From JAVVEG01 sp041689205 (GTDB lineage Bacteria > Pseudomonadota > Gammaproteobacteria > Pseudomonadales > Pseudohongiellaceae), in assembly GCA_041689205.1 (NCBI GenBank), contig JBDNGQ010000211.1, positions 1 to 64,000 on the forward strand: a DNA stretch of 64,000 nucleotides. The letters are read 5' to 3'. The translations under genes were made by a program, and so were the position numbers. Positions 36,399 to 44,450 of the stretch are shown one piece after another; the stretch's first letter is position 1; every line of letters starts with the position of its first letter. The notes beneath the pieces are model-generated. The model saw nothing but the letters and a program-made list of their open reading frames with translations, did no database searches and had not been told where the DNA came from.

Positions 36399-37826
36399 AT
36401 GGAATTCATCATTCAGACCAGTTACCTGCTCGCTGCCGTATTGTTCATTATGGGCCTCAAGCAGATGAGCTCGCCGGTTACTGCACGGCGCGGCATTCAC
36501 TGGGCAGGTGCCGGTATGGTGCTGGCGACGCTGGTGACTTTCTTCGCTGAAGAAATCACCGGGAATGCACAGGCCGCCAGCAACATTATTCTGATCATCA
36601 TCGCCATCAGCATTGGTGGTGGCTATGCCTGGTATACCGCTAAACGTGTGGCGATGACCGATATGCCGCAAATGATTGCGATGTATAACGGCATGGGCGG
36701 CGGTGCAGCAGCAACCATTGCAGCGGTTGAACTGCTTAAAGCTCAAAGTGCCGTGGCGCGCGGAAGCTATGGCAGCATTGCCGAGGCATTAGGGCCGGAT
36801 GTCACCATCCTGGCCATTATGGGTGCCATCATCGGTACTATTGCATTCAGTGGCAGCGTGGTCGCCTGGGCCAAACTTGATGGCCGTTTGAACACCAGCA
36901 AACTGCTGCCACAGCAGCAGCTGATCAACCTGGTATTAGCCCTGCTTACTGTTGCGGTTGCCGTCAGCGTCTACTTCTCCGGCGCACTGACGCCGATTAT
37001 TGGTTTCTTTGTGCTGGCCCTGGTACTGGGTGTCTTTATTACCGTGCCCGTGGGCGGCGCTGATATGCCGGTGATCATTTCTCTGTTCAATGCGCTGACC
37101 GGACTTGCGGTTGGTTTTGAGGGTTATGTACTGGGCAATGCGGCGATGATTATTGCAGGTACGGTGGTGGGCTCGGCCGGCACGCTGCTGACTCATCTGA
37201 TGGCCAAGGCAATGAACCGCTCGGTAGCCAATGTCTTCTTCAGCGGTTTTGGCACCGGCCCGGCCGTAGTAACTGAGGAGGTCGAAGGCGGCGGCAGTAT
37301 GAAGGAAGTGCAGGCTCAGGATGTCGGCATCATGATGGCCTATGCCACCCAGGTTATTATTATTCCAGGCTACGGCATGGCGGTAGCTCAAGCGCAGCAT
37401 AAGGTCTGGGAACTCAGTCAGCTGCTGACCGAAAAAGGCGTCAAAGTAAAATTTGCGATTCACCCGGTCGCCGGACGCATGCCTGGCCATATGAATGTGC
37501 TGCTGGCCGAGGCGGGTGTCCCCTATGACATGATCTACGATATGGAAGATATCAATGCCGATTTCCCCAACACGACAGTCAGTCTGGTGATCGGTGCCAA
37601 CGACGTGGTGAATCCAGCCGCTAAGAAAGATCCCAACAGTCCCTTGTTCGGCATGCCCATTCTGAATGCTGATGCTTCTCAGAATGTCGTGGTTATCAAA
37701 CGCGGTCGGGGCACCGGTTTCTCTGGCGTGGAAAACGCGCTGTTTCTGGCCGACAATACCCGTATGCTGTTTGGTGATGGACAGAAAGCCGTTAATGAAT
37801 TGATCCAGGCGGTTAAGGAACTGTGA
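36399..37826 (+). CDS. pntB: NAD(P) transhydrogenase subunit beta
   Basis: The 475-residue subunit supplies the rest of the membrane domain (nine or so helices to about residue 265) and the NADP(H)-binding domain III. The latter has IIPGYGMAVAQAQHKVWEL and HPVAGRMPGHMNVLLAEAGV, typical of PntB. Translation starts at the ATG immediately after the pntAB stop. It ends inside the GTG start of the RDD gene. Confidence 0.96.
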   Translation: MEFIIQTSYLLAAVLFIMGLKQMSSPVTARRGIHWAGAGMVLATLVTFFAEEITGNAQAASNIILIIIAISIGGGYAWYTAKRVAMTDMPQMIAMYNGMGGGAAATIAAVELLKAQSAVARGSYGSIAEALGPDVTILAIMGAIIGTIAFSGSVVAWAKLDGRLNTSKLLPQQQLINLVLALLTVAVAVSVYFSGALTPIIGFFVLALVLGVFITVPVGGADMPVIISLFNALTGLAVGFEGYVLGNAAMIIAGTVVGSAGTLLTHLMAKAMNRSVANVFFSGFGTGPAVVTEEVEGGGSMKEVQAQDVGIMMAYATQVIIIPGYGMAVAQAQHKVWELSQLLTEKGVKVKFAIHPVAGRMPGHMNVLLAEAGVPYDMIYDMEDINADFPNTTVSLVIGANDVVNPAAKKDPNSPLFGMPILNADASQNVVVIKRGRGTGFSGVENALFLADNTRMLFGDGQKAVNELIQAVKEL

Positions 37827-38320
37827 GCCCTGACACCACCAACACTGAGGCAGATTCACCCAAGTATCCCCGCGCCGGGCTGCTGCGCAGAATGGCCGCA
37901 TTACTCTACGATGCGTTTCTGGTCGCTGCTATCTGGATGTCATTGGGCTTTGTGTTGCAGATGATTTTCGGCACCGACACGAGTCAGCTTGAAGATGGCC
38001 GGGTAGTCGTCGAGCCTTTATACCGGGTACTGGTTTTTGCGATGATGGTCAGCACTGCAGCCACTTTCTACATCTGGTTCTGGCGCCGCACCGGCCAGAC
38101 TCTGGGCATGATTGCCTGGCGAATAAAAGTGCTCAGTCATGACAACACACATATTTCATTTAAACCGGGATTGATACGGTTTTTTGCTGCATGGCCGGCT
38201 TTCTGGATTGGTGGACTCGGCTATTTATGGATGTATATTGATAAGGATGGCGACGCGCTTCACGAAAAACTTTCACGCAGTAAAACGGTACTGCTGCCCA
38301 AAGGGAGCAGGCCTTTCTAA
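37823..38320 (+). CDS. RDD family membrane protein
   Basis: The 165-residue protein has three to four membrane segments and the RDD-type pattern: RAGLLRRMAALLYDAFLV at the start and RRTGQTLGMIAWRIKV in the middle. The start is a GTG overlapping the pntB stop by four bases, so it is coupled to the transhydrogenase operon. RDD proteins are poorly understood; some act in ion or cation homeostasis. A link to transhydrogenase is suggested only by position. Confidence 0.82.
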   Translation: MSPDTTNTEADSPKYPRAGLLRRMAALLYDAFLVAAIWMSLGFVLQMIFGTDTSQLEDGRVVVEPLYRVLVFAMMVSTAATFYIWFWRRTGQTLGMIAWRIKVLSHDNTHISFKPGLIRFFAAWPAFWIGGLGYLWMYIDKDGDALHEKLSRSKTVLLPKGSRPF

Positions 38321-38353
38321 ATAAAACAAACTGTTTCAGCACGAGGATAAAAT

Positions 38354-39058
38354 ATGCGCATCATAAGACATAATCCTGTTCGCAACCCTTTAGAATTCAT
38401 CACCCTGTTAGCAGTTCTGATGGCTGCTACATTTCCAGCAGGCTCTGCTGACGCTCAAGAGGATGAATTTGAGCGCATTCGTACTGTGCATTTACTGCAA
38501 GAGCCTCGTCACCGCACCATGCATATTGATGGCGATATCCGCGTTGTCGATGTGCAGATAAATCCCGGCGACACCACCCTGCCCCATACCCATGATTTCG
38601 CGATCATGTACACCTTCATCAGCAATGGCGAAGGGCCTCTCAATGGCCGGGTTTCCAGCATTACCAGTTATGTGACCGAGCAACTTACCCACCGCGTGCA
38701 CAATGAAGGGCCGGGGCTGTTCCGAATCATAGCGCTTGGAAACTTTGGCCCGGCGGTCAGCGATACCAACGACAAACCCGAGGGAGTATCCGCGCAACCC
38801 GAGCTGGAGAATCCCTGGTTTCGCTCCTACCGACTGGAACTTGCGCCGGGTGAAAGCAGTCCTGTACGCACGCCTCAAAATCCAGGCATCGTCGTGCAGG
38901 TGAGTGAAGGCGTTGTTCATGTCAGTCGTGCGGATGGCATCAGCAATGAACTTACCGCGATGGGCGACTGGGCCTGGCGCAATGCCGATTCACCTTTTCA
39001 GCTGCATAATCCAGGTACCATGCCGGTTACTGTGGTGATCAATGAGGCGCGTCGATAA
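38354..39058 (+). CDS. Exported cupin-like protein
   Basis: The 234-residue protein has a signal peptide ending in SADA before QED. The mature part is a beta-rich cupin fold with possible metal ligands in LPHTHDFAIMYTF (two His in the first cupin motif) and a second repeat near residues 155-230 (LELAPGESSPVRT). It is likely a bicupin. Only the first half shows the His pair, so one metal site at most is expected. It overlaps the next gene by one base (TAATG). No function is known. Confidence 0.7.
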   Translation: MRIIRHNPVRNPLEFITLLAVLMAATFPAGSADAQEDEFERIRTVHLLQEPRHRTMHIDGDIRVVDVQINPGDTTLPHTHDFAIMYTFISNGEGPLNGRVSSITSYVTEQLTHRVHNEGPGLFRIIALGNFGPAVSDTNDKPEGVSAQPELENPWFRSYRLELAPGESSPVRTPQNPGIVVQVSEGVVHVSRADGISNELTAMGDWAWRNADSPFQLHNPGTMPVTVVINEARR

Positions 39059-39852
39059 TGCCCTTGTTCCTGATCGTGTTTCTGCTCCTTATTACACCGG
39101 CATATGCACAATTAGCGACACCAGATACTGCAGGAATAAGCTATAGCCATCTGCATCTGAATGTGTCTGATGTTGAACAGCATACCCGGTTGTGGGAACA
39201 GTATTTTGGCGGTCAACGGGTAAGCAAGGGCAGCCTGCAAGCTATCAAGTTTCCGAATATGCTGGTGCTGCTGACTGCGCAGAAACCAACAGGTGGATCG
39301 CAGGAATCAGTGCTCCACCACCTCGGTTTTAAAGTCCGTAATATCGAAACTTTTCTTGAACATTGGCGCGTCAGTGGTCTGCCTGCAGGGAATGTCTTCA
39401 CCGGCGCCGAAGGCCAGCGCAATGTCTATGTGACCATGCCCGATGATGTCTATGTAGAACTGCAGGAAGATCAGGCGCTGGCCACCGAAATCAGCGGCTA
39501 CCATATCCATTACTTTACCCCGCAGTATCAGCAGTTGCTTGACTGGTACACCGAAGTATTCTCATTGGAGACCAGGCCACGGGGCAGCATTGCCAGCACC
39601 ACCAATGTGCCAGGCATGAATCTGAGTTTTGGAAATGCTGACAGTGAACGTCTGCCCACGCGCGGTCGTGCCATTGATCATATTGGTTTTGAACTGGTCG
39701 ATCTGGAGAGCTTTTGCAAACAACTGGAAGCAAAGGGTATTAAATTTGATGTCCCTTACCGGGAAATTCCGAGTCTCGGATTGAAAGTGGCATTTTTCAC
39801 CGACCCCTCAGGAGTCTATATTGAACTGACTGAAGGACTGGTAGATTTTTAA
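39058..39852 (+). CDS. Exported VOC-fold (glyoxalase/dioxygenase-like) protein
   Basis: The 264-residue protein starts with a signal peptide (PLFLIVFLLLITPAYA before QLA), unusual for this fold. Two VOC halves are visible: SYSHLHLNVSDVEQHTRLWEQ with YVELQEDQAL in the first, and GYHIHYFTPQYQQLLDWY with DPSGVYIELTEG in the second. His and Glu residues at the expected metal positions are present. It is translationally coupled to the cupin gene, so the two exported proteins probably work on one compound outside the cytoplasm. Confidence 0.75.
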   Translation: MPLFLIVFLLLITPAYAQLATPDTAGISYSHLHLNVSDVEQHTRLWEQYFGGQRVSKGSLQAIKFPNMLVLLTAQKPTGGSQESVLHHLGFKVRNIETFLEHWRVSGLPAGNVFTGAEGQRNVYVTMPDDVYVELQEDQALATEISGYHIHYFTPQYQQLLDWYTEVFSLETRPRGSIASTTNVPGMNLSFGNADSERLPTRGRAIDHIGFELVDLESFCKQLEAKGIKFDVPYREIPSLGLKVAFFTDPSGVYIELTEGLVDF

Positions 39853-39933
39853 AACTTAAGTTTAACCGCGTCTTTATCGCACTAAGCCCTCACCGACCCA
39901 TCAGTGTAAATATAACATCCAACTGAGACCCCG

Positions 39934-41007
39934 CTATGCGCGTCGCAACAGAAACGCACCCAGCAGCAGCGACAAAATAATCGGCAAAAGCACTGCCGCC
40001 AGCGGACTCAAACCATAGAACAAACTTGTTGGTCCCGCCATGCGTTGCACAATGGTGAAAGCCAGACCAATAGCAATTGCGACGAATACCCGCGAACCCA
40101 TAGTCGCTTCGCGCAAAGGCCCGAACACAAAAGATATTGCCAGTATAACCAGACTCGCGGTGGCCAATGGCTGCAGAAGTTTTTTCCAGAATGCCAAAAA
40201 ATAGCTGCTGCTTTCCAGTCCTTCAGAATCAAAATATTGTGCAAAACGATACAGTCCGGATATCGATTGACGTTCAGGCCGCACCAGCAACACACTCAGC
40301 AATTCCGGTGACAGATCGACACGCCACTCGTAACGTTCATGGTGAGCGATGGCAATTTCATCGATACCAAATAATGTTTCCTGAACATTTTCCAGCAGCC
40401 AGTAACTGCCAGTGGCATCCTGCAGATACTCACCGTGTTCAGCGAAACTGCTGCTGGTAATGCGACGGTCCTCATTGAGCCTATAGCGTGTGATTCCGAA
40501 CAACTCACGTCCGCCTGGCATCACCGCATTGACATGGGCAAACTCGTTACCAATCTTGTGCCAGTCGCCGTGCTCGGTATTAATAGCTTCCCCACCGCTT
40601 TGTACCAGCGCCCGATTACTTTGGGCCTTCTGTTCAAGCTGTGGTGCTATCCATTCCCCCAGTACCAGACTCAATACCATCACCAGCAGGGTTGGCTTCA
40701 TCACTGCCCAGGCTATACGTGTCGTGCTGATCCCCGCGGACAGAATCACCACCAACTCGTTACTGGATGCCAGTATCCCCAGACCAATCAAAGCGCCCCC
40801 GAGCGCCACATAAGGGAGCAATTCATAGATACTGGTAGGCGTTGTCATCAATACAAATGACAAGGCGTCGCCCAGTGCATAGTAGGTGCTGATTTCACCC
40901 AGTTCTTCGGCGACAGAAAAAATGAAATCGACACTGATTATCAAGCCCATTACCACCAGCATGCTGAGCAACACAGTCCTCGCAATGTAAATATCAAGCG
41001 TGCGCAT
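39934..41007 (-). CDS. lptG: LPS export ABC transporter permease LptG
   Basis: LptG forms the inner-membrane LptB2FG complex that extracts LPS for transport to the outer membrane. The 357-residue protein has six membrane helices in two groups of three with a periplasmic jellyroll between. It begins MRTLDIYIARTVLLSM and ends with a hydrophobic stretch LAAVLLPIILSLLLGAFLL. It overlaps lptF by 14 bases. The 81 bases to the convergent VOC gene hold no clear terminator. Confidence 0.94.
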   Translation of the reverse strand: MRTLDIYIARTVLLSMLVVMGLIISVDFIFSVAEELGEISTYYALGDALSFVLMTTPTSIYELLPYVALGGALIGLGILASSNELVVILSAGISTTRIAWAVMKPTLLVMVLSLVLGEWIAPQLEQKAQSNRALVQSGGEAINTEHGDWHKIGNEFAHVNAVMPGGRELFGITRYRLNEDRRITSSSFAEHGEYLQDATGSYWLLENVQETLFGIDEIAIAHHERYEWRVDLSPELLSVLLVRPERQSISGLYRFAQYFDSEGLESSSYFLAFWKKLLQPLATASLVILAISFVFGPLREATMGSRVFVAIAIGLAFTIVQRMAGPTSLFYGLSPLAAVLLPIILSLLLGAFLLRRA

Positions 41008-42106
41008 GTCGCTTCCCTGCTAGTAGCTTATAAATTCTTGCGCCATATATCAGAATAAAACCGCCGCTCAGAAACAGCAGATGTACCCACCACAGCCCGA
41101 TAACGGGCGGGATCAGACCGTCCTCAACCCAGGTCATGGCCAGTTGCAGCAGTATGTAATAAACCGCGTAAATAACAGCCGCCGGGATCAGTTTGCCAAA
41201 GCGACCCTGGCGAGGATCAACTTTACTCATCGGCACGGCAATTACCGTTAATATCGGAATCAGCAGAATTACCGATATCCGCCACTGCCACTCTGCAATG
41301 GCGCCGGTTTCATCGGAACGCCACAACTCACTGCTGGGAAGCGCTTTCTCCTTAACAACCGGGGCGATATTGGGCTGTTCTGGCAACAGCAAAGACTGCT
41401 CCTGAAAACGGGTAATCTGATAATCTGCCTTGCCTGGACTGCCATCATAAAAATAGCCATTCTCCAACAGCATGAAGCGACGGCCGGAACTCTCGTCTAT
41501 AACCGGGCGGGCATTCTCCGAGACGATTATGCGCAGATCTGCACTGCCGGTAGCACGGGTTCCTCGAAGGGCGACAAAGGTATTATTCAGCTGCCTGCCC
41601 GCGTCGGTAGCACGGATGGATTCGGCGTAGGTAATACGCTGTCCGCGCCCAAATTCTTGAAATTGTCCCGCCACAATCAGATCCAGTTCGGTCAACTCGT
41701 CCTGGCTTAGTATCAACTGCTCCGTCTTCTGTAAACCCCAGGGTCCAAGTTGAATACTGAACACACCTGCAACGCCCGCAATTGCAATGGAGCATACCAG
41801 GGTCATCAGCAATAATTTCCTGCGACTAAAACCACAGGCGCTCAGCACGGTCATTTCGTTTTCTGCATACATACGGCCGTAGGCCAGCAGAATTGCAAGG
41901 AAAAACGCAAAAGGCAGTATCACCAGCATGAAATCCGGCAGCCGGTAAATAACCAGCAACAGCAGTATCTCCGAGGTCAGCTTGCCAGCCACCGCATCGC
42001 CAAGGTATTGCAGAAAGCGACTGGTCAATGCGACAAACAGCAGCACCAGGGTAACTGCCGCAGTTACCTGAAAAATTTGTCGGCTTAGATAGCGAAAGAT
42101 GATCAT
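40994..42106 (-). CDS. lptF: LPS export ABC transporter permease LptF
   Basis: This is the partner permease of LptG. The 370-residue protein begins MIIFRYLSRQIFQVTAAVTL, carries the cytoplasmic coupling-helix region ENEMTVLSACGFSRRKLLL, and has the periplasmic domain followed by three C-terminal helices. Its order before lptG and divergence from pepA is the normal gammaproteobacterial arrangement. A thioesterase gene ends three bases upstream of its start. Confidence 0.95.
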   Translation of the reverse strand: MIIFRYLSRQIFQVTAAVTLVLLFVALTSRFLQYLGDAVAGKLTSEILLLLVIYRLPDFMLVILPFAFFLAILLAYGRMYAENEMTVLSACGFSRRKLLLMTLVCSIAIAGVAGVFSIQLGPWGLQKTEQLILSQDELTELDLIVAGQFQEFGRGQRITYAESIRATDAGRQLNNTFVALRGTRATGSADLRIIVSENARPVIDESSGRRFMLLENGYFYDGSPGKADYQITRFQEQSLLLPEQPNIAPVVKEKALPSSELWRSDETGAIAEWQWRISVILLIPILTVIAVPMSKVDPRQGRFGKLIPAAVIYAVYYILLQLAMTWVEDGLIPPVIGLWWVHLLFLSGGFILIYGARIYKLLAGKRHAHA

Positions 42107-42109
42107 GCG

Positions 42110-42541
42110 TCAGTCTTCCTGGCCGAGCAGGATTCTGAATGCGGTGGGAATCGGTGCGATGGTGTGTTTATCGAAATCAAAGAAGACTACCCCAACCTTG
42201 GCATTGCAGACCACGCGCTCCAAAGCTGCATTGGTGATCTGAAAACTGATGTCACACCCATAACGGTTGAATTTTCCAACCCCGACTTCGATGATCAGGA
42301 CGTCTCTGGCAAAGGATTCAGTGCGATAATCAATCGCCATATCAGTGACGACCATGCCGAGACCGAATATGTTTGATTCAACAAATCCAAGACTGGCCAG
42401 GAACTGTAAACGCGCCTCATGCAGAATATGCACCATGGCAACACTGTTGAGGTGTTTGGCATAGTCCAGATCGCTGTAACGCACCGGGTATTCCATCGAA
42501 AAAACAAACTCTTCCGGCATGCTGATTTTAATGCGGGGCAT
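42110..42541 (-). CDS. Hot-dog thioesterase (4HBT family) upstream of lptF
   Basis: The 143-residue protein has a 4HBT pattern, MEYPVRYSDLDYAKHLNSVA, with the catalytic Asp region, and a C-terminal KVGVVFFDFDKHTIAPIP. The ATG at 42541 has GGAG five bases upstream; an in-frame extension to 42574 is not favoured. It lies three bases from lptF and is thus probably co-transcribed with the LPS exporter. The 257 bases to pepA hold the divergent promoters but no element was confidently recognised. Confidence 0.78.
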   Translation of the reverse strand: MPRIKISMPEEFVFSMEYPVRYSDLDYAKHLNSVAMVHILHEARLQFLASLGFVESNIFGLGMVVTDMAIDYRTESFARDVLIIEVGVGKFNRYGCDISFQITNAALERVVCNAKVGVVFFDFDKHTIAPIPTAFRILLGQED

Positions 42542-42798
42542 AAAAACTCCGTGGGCGATCTTCGCCGGACACATTACATCAGTTTATGGCAGGATCATTC
42601 AGGCGCCCAATTTTAATCATGCTGGCTGCATAAGTACACGTTTGCCTGAATTAATAGCTACATCCAGGTGACCGGCCTGACAGTGGTTCGACCCAGGCGC
42701 TTGCGCCTGTTGCTTAACTCACTGAATATCTTTAGGATTGTGGTCTTCTTTATTGATTCACAACTCATTCACCCAATCTGCCCGAGACTGAAAAGAAC

Positions 42799-44292
42799 AT
42801 GATGAAATATTCACTGCTAACGACGAATGCGCTCAAAAAATCTACCGACTGCCTGGTTATCGGTGTCTGGATGAAAGGCAAACTGACTGCTCAGGCCAGT
42901 GAACTGGATGCACTGTGCAACAAATCTATAAGCTCAGTGGTACGTGCTGGCGATATCGCGGGAAAAGTCGGCGATACCCTGTTCATCCACGCATTAGGCG
43001 GAATTGCCGCGAACCGGGTATTACTGGTCGGTTGTGGTGAAGAAAAGAAATTCGATGCGAAAGCCTGGCGCAAAGTAATAAAAGCAGCGATACAGGCTTT
43101 GAAAAAATCCGGCAGTAAAGACGCGCTGGTTACGCTGCCTGAGCTGGCCATCACCGACCGCGACACCGCCTGGGCCGTCACTCAGGCCGTCATTGAGCTC
43201 GAAACAGCGACTTATCAGTACGATCACACCAAGAGTAAAAAAGCCGAAGCGTTGACCCTGAAATCAGTCGCTTTTACTGCACCTGAGAAAGCGGCCCGTA
43301 AAGTGATCGATGAAGCCATCCGGGTCGGAGAGGGCATTGCCAAAGGTATCAACGTCGCCAGAGAACTGGGTAATCTGCCAGCAAATATCTGCACCCCCAC
43401 TTATCTGGCGGAGCAGGCAGTGCAATTGGGCAGCCGACACAAGTCACTTAAAGTACAGGCCCTTAATGAGAAACAGATGCTTAAACTGGGCATGGGTTCG
43501 CTGCTCTCCGTCGGCCACGGCTCATTGCAGGAATCGCGTCTGATCGTTATCGAATACAAAGGCAGCAGTAAGGCTGGCAGCAAGCCTTATGTCCTGGTCG
43601 GCAAAGGAATTACCTTTGATACCGGCGGCATCAGTCTTAAACCTGGTGCAGGCATGGATGAAATGAAATTTGATATGTGTGGTGCAGCCAGTGTTATTGG
43701 CACCATGAATGCCGTGGTGGAACTGCAATTGCCGATCAATATCGTTGCCGTCATTGCGGCCGCAGAAAATATGCCCAGTGACCGCGCGACCAAACCCGGC
43801 GACGTGGTTACCAGCATGTCCGGCCAGACTATTGAAATTCTAAATACCGATGCTGAAGGACGTCTGGTGCTGTGCGATGCACTGACCTATGTGGAGCGCT
43901 TCCATCCGAAAACAGTTATTGATATCGCTACCCTTACCGGCGCTGCCGTAGCAACATTCGGTGACTATACCAGCGCGCTGCTGAGTAACCATGATCCATT
44001 GGCACAGGAACTGATTGAAATTGGCAGCCATATGCTGGATCACGCCTGGCAGTTGCCACTGGCCGATGAGTATCAATCCCTGTTGGACAGTAACTTTGCT
44101 GATATTGCTAATATTGGTGGACCAAGAGCAGGAACCATCACTGCCGCTTGTTTCCTGTCACGCTTTACTAAAAAGTACCATTGGGCGCATCTTGATATCG
44201 CGGGTACAGCATGGTTGTCCGGTGCTCAAAAAGGGGCGACTGGCCGTCCGGTTTCCTTATTGGTGGAATATCTGCGCCGTCAAAAGGCCTGA
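42799..44292 (+). CDS. pepA: Cytosol leucyl aminopeptidase PepA
   Basis: PepA is a hexameric two-metal aminopeptidase that in E. coli also binds DNA in Xer recombination and carAB control. The 497-residue protein has the metal and active-site segments LVGKGITFDTGGISLKPG, MKFDMCGAASVIG and the signature NTDAEGRLVL. It begins at a double ATG. It is divergent from the lptFG operon as usual, but holC, which normally follows, is absent. Confidence 0.96.
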   Translation: MMKYSLLTTNALKKSTDCLVIGVWMKGKLTAQASELDALCNKSISSVVRAGDIAGKVGDTLFIHALGGIAANRVLLVGCGEEKKFDAKAWRKVIKAAIQALKKSGSKDALVTLPELAITDRDTAWAVTQAVIELETATYQYDHTKSKKAEALTLKSVAFTAPEKAARKVIDEAIRVGEGIAKGINVARELGNLPANICTPTYLAEQAVQLGSRHKSLKVQALNEKQMLKLGMGSLLSVGHGSLQESRLIVIEYKGSSKAGSKPYVLVGKGITFDTGGISLKPGAGMDEMKFDMCGAASVIGTMNAVVELQLPINIVAVIAAAENMPSDRATKPGDVVTSMSGQTIEILNTDAEGRLVLCDALTYVERFHPKTVIDIATLTGAAVATFGDYTSALLSNHDPLAQELIEIGSHMLDHAWQLPLADEYQSLLDSNFADIANIGGPRAGTITAACFLSRFTKKYHWAHLDIAGTAWLSGAQKGATGRPVSLLVEYLRRQKA

Positions 44293-44308
44293 GACAGAGT
44301 GCAGCGCG

Positions 44309-44329
44309 AGGGAGGCTGACCGCCTCCCT
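44309..44329 (+). terminator. Hairpin after pepA
   Basis: AGGGAGGC and GCCTCCCT form a perfect eight-base-pair GC-rich stem with a five-base loop, 17 bases after the pepA stop. Only a weak T-containing stretch (GCGTTGT) follows, so it is a probable but not textbook terminator, in the 158-base gap before valS. Confidence 0.55.
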
Positions 44330-44450
44330 GCGTTGTCCGCATTGTAAAGCCGGCAGAAACCGGTTCCTGGTTTCCTCGCGAGTGTCCTATAATTCAGCCT
44401 TCGCGCACTACACACTCACTCACATACCTCCAAGATAGTTGCAAGCACTT

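Noticed and set aside
36936..37901. A 321-codon frame antisense to pntB
   Set aside because: It is rich in His, Gln and Arg and lies opposite a perfectly conserved pntB. This is what the reverse of a GC-balanced coding frame gives. The same holds for the long antisense frames at 28845-29588 (katG), 46239-46913 (valS), 20456-21106 (mdh) and 18447-19076 (LytTR).
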